DNA of 15,402 nt from JAVBMB01 sp031552995 (GCA_031552995.1 JAVBMB010000045.1:1-15402), one strand, 5' to 3'. Shown: positions 6,238 through 13,644, counted from the stretch's first letter. Translations and numbers: made by a program. Notes: a model not told the origin generated them from the letters alone.

Positions 6238-7356
6238 TCAGTCCTTTGCCCCCGCAAGCACCTTGAATATCTTTATAACCGGCTCAATTTGGTCGTCGGG
6301 GAAATCGAACTCGTGCGTATGTACCGGGTGGCCGTCTCCCGAGCCGAGATGGAACATCGCGCCCGGCACAAGCTTTGTGTAATAGCCGAAATCCTCGGAC
6401 GCGCGCCCGGGAAGCGGGGCGTAGATTATCGGGATACCGAGCTTTTCACATGCGGCGGCGATTTTTTCGACGCTTTGCCTGTGCGCGATTGTCTCGGGGA
6501 ATGCTTCCTGATAATCGTAACGGACACTAAGGCCATACTTTTCGGCAAGCCCCTTTGCAATGAGCTCAAGCTGGTCGGTCAGCTCGTTCATCTCACGCTC
6601 GTCCTCGGCGCGGTAGGTTATGCCTATCTCGCCGTCGCCGGGAGAAACACCGAACGCAGGCTCGCCGACCTTGACATAGATGACGGTGAGCAGCACCATC
6701 TTTTTCCATTTCGACGGCTCGATAAGCTTCGGTATCTCAAGCACAAGCTCGCTGATAGCGAACGCGGGGTTTATGCCAAGCTCGGGCATGCTGGCGTGCG
6801 ACGGGTGGCCGGTAAAGAAAAACGTGACGCCGTTTGAGGCGCACTGCGTCGTGCCGACGCGCGTATAGGCCGCGCCCTTGTCGATGCCCGGCATGGTATG
6901 GAACGCGAACACCTCGGACACATTTTGCTCGGGGATGACGGCCCGGCACTCTTTTGCGCCCATGCCGACCTCTTCCGCGTGCTGGAAGATGAATATTATG
7001 TTATTGTCGGCGCCGACGCGGTCGATTTCAAGCGCAAAGCCCGCCAGCGTCGCGGCGTGGCCGTCGTGCCCGCATTTGTGAGAAATACCGGGAAACTGCG
7101 ACTTCCACGGGATGTCGCATGTCTCTTCGACCGGCAGGGCATCAAAGTCGGCGCGGAAGGCGATTGTCGGCCTGTCCGGCCCGGCGCTGTATTTGGCGTA
7201 GAACCAGCGGCCGCGGTCGACGACCTCAAGCTTCGTGTTGGCGCGAAGGAACTCCATAAGATGATTGCGTGTCCACACCTCTTCCATCGGCAGCTCGGGG
7301 TGCTGATGCAGCTCGTGCCGCAGCTGTGTCGCCATTTCAACTGAGTGTTTTAACAT
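6238..7356 (-). CDS. M20 family amidohydrolase/metallopeptidase, canonical copy
   Basis: A 372-residue cytosolic M20D-like enzyme with the full family motif set: HELHQHPEL (14-22), RADFDALP (68-75), CGHDGH (95-100), QHAEE (125-129) with catalytic and metal glutamates, His 153, GHPSHAS (183-189), SEDF (320-323) and VHTHEFDF (345-352). No signal peptide is seen. The family hydrolyses amide bonds of N-acyl amino acids, aminobenzoyl-glutamate or short peptides. Here it follows the HMG-CoA-lyase-like gene by 82 nt, with no good promoter between, so it is probably read from the same transcript. That places an amide hydrolase in the mevalonate-type gene set and suggests the pathway substrate arrives as an amide. 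ATG at 7356 has an AGAGGG binding site. The second M20 copy lies directly downstream. Confidence 0.9.
   Translation of the reverse strand: MLKHSVEMATQLRHELHQHPELPMEEVWTRNHLMEFLRANTKLEVVDRGRWFYAKYSAGPDRPTIAFRADFDALPVEETCDIPWKSQFPGISHKCGHDGHAATLAGFALEIDRVGADNNIIFIFQHAEEVGMGAKECRAVIPEQNVSEVFAFHTMPGIDKGAAYTRVGTTQCASNGVTFFFTGHPSHASMPELGINPAFAISELVLEIPKLIEPSKWKKMVLLTVIYVKVGEPAFGVSPGDGEIGITYRAEDEREMNELTDQLELIAKGLAEKYGLSVRYDYQEAFPETIAHRQSVEKIAAACEKLGIPIIYAPLPGRASEDFGYYTKLVPGAMFHLGSGDGHPVHTHEFDFPDDQIEPVIKIFKVLAGAKD
6727..6846 (-). repeat. Near-identical segment shared by the two M20 genes (copy 2)
   Basis: Partner of 5408-5527. Another long identical run covers the N-terminal codons (about 7269-7329 here and 5949-6010 in the other copy), encoding the HELHQHPELPMEEVWTR region. 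Confidence 0.8.
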
Positions 7357-7414
7357 GTGTGCGGTCCCTCTCTCGTTTATATTTATCGCGCGGTCGGCAC
7401 AGACTCCGGCAGTG

Positions 7415-7432
7415 GGCAGGCAAGCGCCTGCC
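7415..7432 (-). other. Hairpin between lyase-like and M20 genes
   Basis: Seven-bp perfect inverted repeat GGCAGGC/GCCTGCC (arms 7415-7421 and 7426-7432) with a 4-nt loop, starting a few bases after the lyase-like stop codon. No U tract follows on the minus strand, so it may set mRNA stability or partly reduce read-through rather than terminate. Confidence 0.45.
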
Positions 7433-7438
7433 GGATGC

Positions 7439-8422
7439 CTAAGTTGTGCCCGAAGCTGTGCGGATTGAGCTTGACAGCGAGCTCAGCTGCCGCGCGAGAA
7501 TGCGCTCCATCATCATGCCCAGGCGGTAAAGCGCCGCCGTGTCGATGCCGGTGTCGATTCCCATAGCGTTTGCCATGGTGACAAAATCCTCGGTGCTGAC
7601 AAGCCCTGTACGCCGGGTGTCAAAGTAATAATCGCCCGTGCCCTTGACCGGAACATTGTCGACAATATTCGCCACCTGCCCGCCGATGCCGCCGACAGAG
7701 ACGTCAAAAACCCCGACACCGAGCGTGAGCGCCGCGTAATAGCACGCAATGCCCGCGCCGCGAATGTCGTGAATGTGCAGCGAGTGCATGGAGGGGTCGG
7801 GGTATTTACCGAGTATCACGGAAAAATAATCGATGATGTCCTTCGGTGTCGCTATGCCGTCGGGGTCGCTGTGCTCGATTTCGTCAAAGCCGATGGAGAA
7901 CATCCGCTCGGCGAACTCGAAAGCGCGCTCGATTGGCACCTTGCCCTCTATCGGGCAACCGAATATTGTGCCTATGTTGCCGACGACCTTTTTGACGCCG
8001 GCATCGTGCAGCAGCTTTACGTTTTTCTCGGCGTCGGCAAACAGCTCGTTGTGCGTGCGGTTCATATTCTTTCGTGCGTATGACGCGCTGGTGGCGATTT
8101 GCCCGACGAGCACGCGGTCGATTTTCGCACCGCTCCCGATAAGCTTGACGGCGCGCTCGCACGCCTTGCCGTTGAGGGCTAGAATCGTGTATTCAACATC
8201 ATCGCGCGCCGGAAGCGAAAGCAGCAGCTCGTCGATATCCCTGAACTGTGGCACATATTTGACATGGCTGAGCGAGCCGACCTCTATGCGCCTGAAGCCG
8301 GCGTCGATAAGCGACTGGGCTATGTACTGCTTCGCCTCAAGCGGGATGTAGCGCTCCTCGTTTTGCAGGCCGTCGCGCAGCGTGACGTCTATCACATCAA
8401 TACGGGCTGGCAGCTTAAGCAT
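7439..8422 (-). CDS. HMG-CoA lyase-like (HMGL/DRE-TIM family) protein
   Basis: A 327-residue TIM-barrel protein of the pyruvate carboxyltransferase/HMG-CoA lyase family, which makes or breaks C-C bonds with a divalent metal. VTLRDGLQNE (13-22) holds the catalytic Arg16 and metal Asp17. FGCPIEG (154-160) matches HMG-CoA lyase, and HIHD (216-219) gives the two metal histidines. The family's flexible loop with its catalytic Cys (GGCPYA...TED) differs: the text reads GGIGGQV, with Gln249 at the Cys place and about 16 extra residues before STED (276-279). The reaction may be acetyl-CoA plus acetoacetate from HMG-CoA, as in mevalonate catabolism, or a related aldol cleavage. The ATG at 8422 shares its A with the TGA of the aconitase X small subunit (TGATG) and has GGGGAGA upstream, so translation is coupled. 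A GTG eight codons upstream is less likely. Confidence 0.82.
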   Translation of the reverse strand: MLKLPARIDVIDVTLRDGLQNEERYIPLEAKQYIAQSLIDAGFRRIEVGSLSHVKYVPQFRDIDELLLSLPARDDVEYTILALNGKACERAVKLIGSGAKIDRVLVGQIATSASYARKNMNRTHNELFADAEKNVKLLHDAGVKKVVGNIGTIFGCPIEGKVPIERAFEFAERMFSIGFDEIEHSDPDGIATPKDIIDYFSVILGKYPDPSMHSLHIHDIRGAGIACYYAALTLGVGVFDVSVGGIGGQVANIVDNVPVKGTGDYYFDTRRTGLVSTEDFVTMANAMGIDTGIDTAALYRLGMMMERILARQLSSLSSSIRTASGTT

Positions 8423-8865
8423 CAGCAATTCTCCCCGCAGCCGCACAGAATCTCGACGGTGCCGGCGGCAGGGTCAACCCTGACGCGGTCTCCTGTTTTG
8501 ATCTCCTTCGTGATGTCGCAGCCGAACTGCTCAAGCATCGGAAGGTCGGCGTCGTAGAACTTCTTTGCCAGAACGCCGCCTGTGGCGGTGATTATCTCGA
8601 TATCGTTGAAAAGTATGGCCCTGGGCGCGTTGCCGGTGCGCACAAGCTCAAGCATCACGGCGGCGCCGACCGTGGAGCCGCGCCCCTCGGGATAGATGAG
8701 AATCCTGTCCTTCATATTCTGCTCGAACAGGTCGTGCCAGCGGTCGATAACGATGCCGGTGCGCGGATTGACACCGCCGAAAAAACCGAAGGGCATCGAC
8801 GAGACGAGCGCTTCGCCCTCGACGGCGGCGCCTTCGACGACGGTGCGGCCTTTAAATACCTTCAT
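8422..8865 (-). CDS. Aconitase X small (swivel) subunit, DUF126
   Basis: A 147-residue protein matching the swivelling domain of aconitase X, which closes over the active site of the large subunit. Recognisable points are the N-terminal VEGEALVSSMPFGFFGGVN stretch, PEGRGSTVG (59-67) with the substrate-binding GS/T turn, GNAPRAILF (78-86) and a C-terminal beta segment, TGDRVRVDP. Length is normal for separate small subunits such as archaeal phosphomevalonate dehydratase small subunit. The tail CGCGENC adds three cysteines that I do not recognise as part of the family. GGGGAGGT lies 7 nt before the ATG, 19 nt after the large subunit gene. The stop overlaps the start of the lyase-like gene. Subunit identity is firm; substrate is not determined by sequence. 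Confidence 0.88.
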   Translation of the reverse strand: MKVFKGRTVVEGAAVEGEALVSSMPFGFFGGVNPRTGIVIDRWHDLFEQNMKDRILIYPEGRGSTVGAAVMLELVRTGNAPRAILFNDIEIITATGGVLAKKFYDADLPMLEQFGCDITKEIKTGDRVRVDPAAGTVEILCGCGENC

Positions 8866-8884
8866 AGCTGTAACCTCCCCGTTA

Positions 8885-10120
8885 TCAAGCGTGGCCGGCG
8901 ACGGCGGCTTCTATGCACTCTTCCGTGCCGGCGAACACCATGTCGGTTCCGCATTCCATCGGGCCATAGTGTACGCACTTGCCCGAATCGGTCATCATGA
9001 CCTTGAAGCCCCATTCCTTTATCGGCGAGATAATCATGCAGGTCTCGGCGCGGAATACAACGCCCTGCCCCTCAAGCTCGCGCCGGAGGCCCATCTTTTC
9101 GGCCATGGCCAGCGCGTGGGAGTTGGCGTATATCCACATGGCGACACCGCTGTGTACCTTGCGCCCGGCAAGAAGCTTGTGAACCTTTACAATCTCGTTT
9201 ATCGTGTAATGCGGGCAGCCCAGGGCGACGATATCGATATCCTTGCCCTTGTGGGTGTTCATCTGCCCGCGCACGGCAAGCAGCCCGGCTTCGTCTATCA
9301 CAAATGTCTCGGCCGGCGGGTTGCCGCCAAACGCGTCGTCAAGCGTCCTTGCCTCGGGCGTGATGCCGACGATGTGCAGCAGAGCCACCGAACCCGACGC
9401 CGCGGCCGCGGCGCACAGCGATTTGAGATTCTCGGATGTCGGCTGCCCTTTCATGCCGTCAACGACGCCGATGCGGCTGCCGAGCAGCTTGCCCAGCCTG
9501 AAGCCGAGGGCGGGATATTCCCACTGCTTCAGCGGGCGGTCGATGTCGAGCCTTATCAGCACCTGCCCCCGGCGGTTCTCGGTAAGATGCAGGCCAACCT
9601 CCGGCGCAAGGCCGAGTATGCCGCAGCATATGTCGACAATGGCCGTCTGGCGGTTTGTGCGCGCGCCCAGCACGGTGTTGGCAAACGCGACGGCGCTCGA
9701 TTCCGACCAGGCGAGGTTTTCGCCGAACTGCGGCAGGTTGAAGCCGTAGTACGGCGTACATGTCCACACCGGGATGACGCCCATCCGGCTGACGGCTTTG
9801 TCCAGCCTGATTTGCATCGCGGCATAGTCCTCGGGCGTTTTGGCGCCTTTCCAATCCTCGGCGTCCATGCCGTAAGGGTCAATTGTCGTCGGTACGCTGA
9901 ACTTTGCGCCCATGTCGGCTATTTTCTCCGCCGCCTCGACACCGGCGTCAAAAGCGCTTTTGTAGGCGTGCAGCACAAGATGCACGCTGCCGATGGGTAT
10001 CAGGCGCTTCGCGCCGAAGCCCTCGGCGACCTTGACGAGTATTTCCAGCGCGAACTGAGAAGCCTCACCCTCGGCGCCGGCCAGTATATTTTTCTCGCGC
10101 TCGCTAAGTTGCAATGCCAT
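8885..10120 (-). CDS. Aconitase X catalytic (large) subunit, DUF521
   Basis: A 411-residue protein of the aconitase X large-subunit family, iron-dependent dehydratases/hydratases. Known members are archaeal mevalonate-5-phosphate dehydratase and bacterial cis-3- or trans-3-hydroxyproline dehydratases. Family landmarks are VPTTIDPYGMD (76-86), PVWTCTPYYG (117-126), GENLAWSESSAVAFANTVLGARTNR as a continuous block (133-157), LGCPHYT (300-306), ETCMIISP (359-366) and TDSGKCVHYGP (377-387). C121, C302 and C361 are my candidates for iron-cluster ligands. AAGGAG sits about 10 nt before ATG 10120, and HMG-CoA reductase ends 22 nt upstream. The large and small subunits are separate genes, as in archaea, not fused. 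No proline racemase or hydroxyproline genes are nearby, while HMG-CoA reductase and lyase-like genes flank it. A mevalonate-like substrate is therefore more likely than hydroxyproline, but unproven. Confidence 0.9.
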   Translation of the reverse strand: MALQLSEREKNILAGAEGEASQFALEILVKVAEGFGAKRLIPIGSVHLVLHAYKSAFDAGVEAAEKIADMGAKFSVPTTIDPYGMDAEDWKGAKTPEDYAAMQIRLDKAVSRMGVIPVWTCTPYYGFNLPQFGENLAWSESSAVAFANTVLGARTNRQTAIVDICCGILGLAPEVGLHLTENRRGQVLIRLDIDRPLKQWEYPALGFRLGKLLGSRIGVVDGMKGQPTSENLKSLCAAAAASGSVALLHIVGITPEARTLDDAFGGNPPAETFVIDEAGLLAVRGQMNTHKGKDIDIVALGCPHYTINEIVKVHKLLAGRKVHSGVAMWIYANSHALAMAEKMGLRRELEGQGVVFRAETCMIISPIKEWGFKVMMTDSGKCVHYGPMECGTDMVFAGTEECIEAAVAGHA

Positions 10121-10142
10121 TGGTTAACACTCCTTCCGCCGG

Positions 10143-11405
10143 TTATTTGTTGTTTTCTTCCATAAGCTGCCGGGCGTACTCCAGCTTGACATTTTTATCC
10201 GCTATCATGCGGCGCACAAGCTCTTCGGCCGCAGCGCCGGTTGCGCCGGCGGCCGCCGCGATGTTGCGCGCGTGCAGAGACATATGCCCGCGCTGGATAC
10301 CCTCGGTCGCAAGCGCCTTTATAGCCGCAAGGTTCTGCGCGAGGCCGACTGAGGCGATTACCTGCGCCAGCTCGGGCGCCGAGCTGACACCGAGCATACG
10401 CACGGCGGCGCCGGCTGTGGGATGCACCTTCGTCGCGCCGCCGACAAGGCCGACGGCCATCGGAAGTTCGATTGTGCCGGCCAGGTCGCCGTTTACCGTC
10501 TTCTCCCACGTCGTCAGCGGCAGATATGTGCCGGTTATCGAAGCGTAGGCGTGCGCGCCCGACTCGATGGCGCGAGTATCGTTGCCGGTGGCAAGCACAA
10601 CGGCGCTGATGCCGTTCATGATGCCCTTGTTGTGCGTCGTCGCGCGGAAGGGGTCCGCCTTGGCGAACGCGTAGGCCGTAAGCACGGCGTCGACGACGTC
10701 GGTGCCGCCAATGGCATCCTTTGTTATGACGGCGCGCGACCTTGCAAGGCGGTGCACGGCCAGATTCGACAGAATACGCAGATACGCCTTGCCGCCCGTC
10801 AGGCCTTCGATAAACGGCGAGACCGCCTCGGCCATTGTGTTGACGGCGTTCGCGCCCATGGCGTCAAGGGTGTCCACCTTAAGATGCACGACGACCATAT
10901 CGCCCATGACAGACGGAATGACGCGCACATCGATGTCGCGCGCGCCGCCGCCGTGGCTGACGAGGATGGGATCCTTTTCGTTGCAGATCTCAAGGATTTT
11001 ATCGCGGTTTTCGTAAATGCGCATCCGCGCGAAGTCGGGGTCCGCGATGTTGATAAGCTGCACCTGAGCAATCATTATCGACCCTGTCGTGCTGGCGTAA
11101 AAGCCGCCGCCCGCCCTTGCCATCTTGGCGGCGTTGCTCGCCGCGGCGACGACAGACGCCTCCTCCGTGACCATCGGCACTATATAATCTCTGTCGTTGA
11201 CGCGGAAGTTGAGCGCGGCGCCGACCGGCAGCGTGAACAGCCCGATAACATTTTCTATCATATGGTCGGCCTTTTCCAGCCCCAAAGCATTCGCGTCGCG
11301 CAAAGTGTTGCCGTCGGCTTCGGACAGGCCTGTGAACTCGGCAACTTCGCGCAGACGCTCCTCGGTGCTGAGTTTGTAAAATCCGCTGTATTCGCTGGTT
11401 TTCAT
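10143..11405 (-). CDS. mvaA: Class II 3-hydroxy-3-methylglutaryl-CoA reductase, probably catabolic
   Basis: A 420-residue soluble enzyme interconverting HMG-CoA and mevalonate with a nicotinamide cofactor. It has the dimerisation motif ENVIG (51-55), catalytic Glu in VTEEASVV (E81), cofactor-binding DAMGAN (181-186), catalytic Lys in HNKGIMNG (K260), Asp in GND (D276) and the class II C-terminal His in GHMSLHARNIA (H378). There is no membrane anchor. Long stretches resemble Pseudomonas mevalonii MvaA, which oxidises mevalonate for catabolism. No mevalonate kinase, decarboxylase or HMG-CoA synthase lies in the window, which argues against a biosynthetic role. It is the first gene behind a strong promoter whose predicted start is only about 6-12 nt before the start codon, and no good ribosome binding site exists. 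A GTG at 11411 would add two residues. Confidence 0.93.
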   Translation of the reverse strand: MKTSEYSGFYKLSTEERLREVAEFTGLSEADGNTLRDANALGLEKADHMIENVIGLFTLPVGAALNFRVNDRDYIVPMVTEEASVVAAASNAAKMARAGGGFYASTTGSIMIAQVQLINIADPDFARMRIYENRDKILEICNEKDPILVSHGGGARDIDVRVIPSVMGDMVVVHLKVDTLDAMGANAVNTMAEAVSPFIEGLTGGKAYLRILSNLAVHRLARSRAVITKDAIGGTDVVDAVLTAYAFAKADPFRATTHNKGIMNGISAVVLATGNDTRAIESGAHAYASITGTYLPLTTWEKTVNGDLAGTIELPMAVGLVGGATKVHPTAGAAVRMLGVSSAPELAQVIASVGLAQNLAAIKALATEGIQRGHMSLHARNIAAAAGATGAAAEELVRRMIADKNVKLEYARQLMEENNK

Positions 11406-11423
11406 TTCCACATCACGCTTTCG

Positions 11424-11452
11424 TTTATAGAATTAATATATACTGCTGTCAG
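11424..11452 (-). promoter_or_regulatory. Strong promoter of the HMG-CoA reductase/aconitase X operon
   Basis: On the minus strand: -35 CTGACA (11452-11447, five of six), 17-nt AT-rich spacer, -10 TATAAA (11429-11424, five of six). It lies in the 104-110 nt gap after the DUF917 gene, so the catabolic genes can be transcribed independently of the transporter. The expected start near 11417 leaves an almost leaderless mRNA. No terminator is seen between DUF917 and this promoter, so read-through is also possible. Confidence 0.72.
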
Positions 11453-11515
11453 CTATGCCTGATGCGCATAATGCAGGCCCGCGACGCGGCCCTTATTACA
11501 CGCACCAGACTTGGC

Positions 11516-12649
11516 TTATATGCTTACAGTGCCGTAGGGGACATAGTCAAAGTCGAAACCGAACGCGCGCGGGCCGAACGCCGCAATGGCCTTCGGGTCT
11601 CTGTAGTTCTCGCAGCTCGGCGAGATAACAACGCCGACGGGGATATCGTTTGCGAGATATGTGTTCAGCAGCGGCTTGCCGGTGTCGAGGTTGATGAGGC
11701 TGATAAGGTTCGGGCTTGTCGTGTGCACGACGCCGTCGACCCACAGGATGTGGTTCTCGTTTTTAAACCAAATCTTGTACTCTTTGCCCTCAAACTCCCC
11801 GCTGCCCTTGATGCAGTAGTCTCCCAGATAATACCCGCCGGAGTTTTGAGGCTTTGCGCTGTGGATAACACCGCGCGCCACGACCTTGCCGCCCGCGGCG
11901 GCGGCCGCCGCGCCGACGATATCCCCGCGCGACTCGGCGGCGCGGTTGATGGCGCAGCCGACACTGTATGCCTTGCTCAGGCTTCCGCGCACGATGACTT
12001 CCTTGATCTGTTTGCCAAGACGGGGAGAGCAGACCTCGGCCATCTCGCCGTAGGACGCCTGACTCATGTACTTGCCGGCGCGCTCGATAGCTCTGTGGCT
12101 GACGGCGTCGGTCGTAACACTGGAGTTGCCCCACGAATCGAGGTAGACAATCGGCAGGAAGGGGAAGTTCCTTATGGCGTACATGCCGTTGGACATCTCC
12201 GGTATCGCGCGGCCGGCTGTCTCGCCGTCCAGCACGGGCAGACCCATCTTGTAAGCCGCCGCCATGCAGCAGGCCGAGTTCGAACCGCCGATTTCGCCGA
12301 CCATGATGCCGTCAACCTTGCGGCCGATGTGAGCTTCCATCTTGCGCACGACCTCTATAAGCATATCCTCAAGGAAGTATTTGCGGTCTGTATAGCCGTT
12401 GCGCTCCATTTCGGCAAGGACTTCGGGCGTCTTTGGCGCGATGCTTCCCATAAAAAACGGGCTGCAGAACACGGCGTCATCGGCGATGCTGTCGGCGTCG
12501 AGAAGCGTCATGGGGAGGTTCATATCGAGGCAGTTGTTAAGCGATGTGCGTCCGGCTTTTACATCGCCGCCGCCGCCGGTGCCGTAAAACGCGCACCCTG
12601 TAAGAAAATCCTCTATATCCTGCTGAGTCTTCAGGTCAAACTTGCTCAT
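11516..12649 (-). CDS. DUF917 (S-methyl-thiohydantoin desulfurase-like) protein
   Basis: A 377-residue cytosolic protein of the DUF917/S-Me-THD family, often found beside hydantoinase- and oxoprolinase-like genes and transporters. Landmarks are GTGGGGD (23-29), EIGGSNSA (119-126), DGETAGRAIPEM (141-152) and the C-terminal AFGPRAFGFDFDYVP block that closes the family domain. A run of small residues (GAAAAAAGGKVVARG, 247-260) joins the two halves. Biochemistry is known for few members, and hydrolysis or desulfuration of a ring compound is only a family-level guess here. The ATG at 12649 overlaps the TGA of OppF as ATGA, with AAAGGA 8 nt upstream, so it is translationally coupled to the importer. 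That ties its job to the imported substrate. An ATG eleven codons earlier lies inside oppF and lacks a better binding site. Confidence 0.82.
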   Translation of the reverse strand: MSKFDLKTQQDIEDFLTGCAFYGTGGGGDVKAGRTSLNNCLDMNLPMTLLDADSIADDAVFCSPFFMGSIAPKTPEVLAEMERNGYTDRKYFLEDMLIEVVRKMEAHIGRKVDGIMVGEIGGSNSACCMAAAYKMGLPVLDGETAGRAIPEMSNGMYAIRNFPFLPIVYLDSWGNSSVTTDAVSHRAIERAGKYMSQASYGEMAEVCSPRLGKQIKEVIVRGSLSKAYSVGCAINRAAESRGDIVGAAAAAAGGKVVARGVIHSAKPQNSGGYYLGDYCIKGSGEFEGKEYKIWFKNENHILWVDGVVHTTSPNLISLINLDTGKPLLNTYLANDIPVGVVISPSCENYRDPKAIAAFGPRAFGFDFDYVPYGTVSI

Positions 12650-13644
12650 AGTGCCAATCCTTTCGCGGTGCACTGATGACATCTTACCATGTGCGCCGTA
12701 TCATATTCAAGTGCTGTCGGGTCTTCGGTGCGGCATATATCCTCGGCAAACGGGCAGCGGCTGTTGAAGCTGCATCCCGCCGGTACGTTGACCGGGCTGG
12801 GTATTTCGCCCTGTGACTGGATTTTCTGCGGCTTGTAAGTCTCTTCCTCGGCGCTTACGACCGGTATGGACGACAGCAGCATCTGGGTGTACGGGTGGTG
12901 CGGCGCCCTGAAGAAGCTCTCGGTCGGGGCGATTTCGGCAATTTTGCCGAGATACATTATCGCGACGCGGTTTGCGACGTTGCGCATCAGGCTCAGGTCG
13001 TGCGTGATGAACAGATACGACAGATTCATCTCCTTTTGCAATCGCAGCAGGGTGTTGATTATCTTGGCCTGCACCGATACGTCCAGCGCGCTTGTCGGCT
13101 CGTCAAGCACGACGAGCGACGGATTTGTAGCGAGAGCGCGGGCGATGGCGACCATCTGGCGCTCTCCGCCGCCGAGCGTGGACGGGTACTTGTGCATGTA
13201 GTCATACGGCAGCTCGACCATGTCCATAAGCCTGGCGACATACTTCATATAGTCCTGCGGCGGGCATATCTTATGTATCTTAAGCGGCAGCTCAAGTATC
13301 TTGTACACCGTGCGCTGAGGGTTAAGAGATGTTCCGGGGTCCTGAAAGACTATCTGAATCTTCTTTTTAAGGTCGAGCGGGCGCTTCTTAAGCGGGACGC
13401 TTATATCCTGCCCCATAAACGAAATTGAGCCCTCGGTAATGCTTTGCATGCCGACGACATTGTACGCCGTCGTACTTTTGCCGCTTCCCGATTCGCCGAC
13501 GAGGCCGAGTGTTTCGCCTCTGGCTAGGTCGAAATCTATACCGTCGATGGCTTTGACGAACAGAGAGCCCTTTCCGCGGGCCTTGATGGGGAAATACTTC
13601 TTCAGACCCCTGACCTGCAATATGTCATTGTTCAACTCCGGCAC
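12646..13644 (-). CDS. oppF: Peptide-type ABC transporter ATPase, OppF/DppF-like
   Basis: A 332-residue ATPase energising a peptide/nickel-type importer. Walker A is GESGSGKST (50-58), Q-loop Gln101 in VFQDP, Walker B LVVLDEP (177-183) and H-loop His215 in ITHD. The signature reads LGGGERQ (157-163) instead of LSGGQRQ. The C-terminal oligopeptide-transporter extension has cysteines at 291, 297, 304, 322 and 325, as often seen in this subfamily. The GTG start at 13644 overlaps the end of oppD by 20 nt. TTG at 13635 is an alternative with GGAG just before it. The last bases overlap the DUF917 start. It pairs with the OppD-like ATPase to form the nucleotide-binding heterodimer. Actual cargo may be peptides, N-acyl amino acids or other amides. 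Confidence 0.92.
   Translation of the reverse strand: MPELNNDILQVRGLKKYFPIKARGKGSLFVKAIDGIDFDLARGETLGLVGESGSGKSTTAYNVVGMQSITEGSISFMGQDISVPLKKRPLDLKKKIQIVFQDPGTSLNPQRTVYKILELPLKIHKICPPQDYMKYVARLMDMVELPYDYMHKYPSTLGGGERQMVAIARALATNPSLVVLDEPTSALDVSVQAKIINTLLRLQKEMNLSYLFITHDLSLMRNVANRVAIMYLGKIAEIAPTESFFRAPHHPYTQMLLSSIPVVSAEEETYKPQKIQSQGEIPSPVNVPAGCSFNSRCPFAEDICRTEDPTALEYDTAHMVRCHQCTAKGLAL

Noticed and set aside
7357..7438. Possible separate promoter for the canonical M20 gene (TATAAA at the left of the gap)
   Set aside because: No -35-like sequence lies at the right distance, so read-through from the upstream operon is more likely.
8885..10120. Hydroxyproline dehydratase as the specific name for the aconitase X enzyme
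   Set aside because: No proline racemase, reductase or other hydroxyproline genes are in the window; the neighbours point to mevalonate-type chemistry.
8696..10165. A long plus-strand open frame opposite the aconitase X genes
   Set aside because: It is antisense to well-supported genes, has low-complexity Arg/Ala/His-rich composition and no family features; GC-rich codon use creates such shadow frames.
11476..11492. GC-rich hairpin between DUF917 and HMG-CoA reductase
   Set aside because: The stem has a mismatch or bulge and almost no loop, and no U tract follows, so I do not call it a terminator.
11462..12676. A long plus-strand open frame opposite the DUF917 gene
   Set aside because: Same reason: it mirrors a clear minus-strand gene and shows no recognisable domain or convincing binding site.
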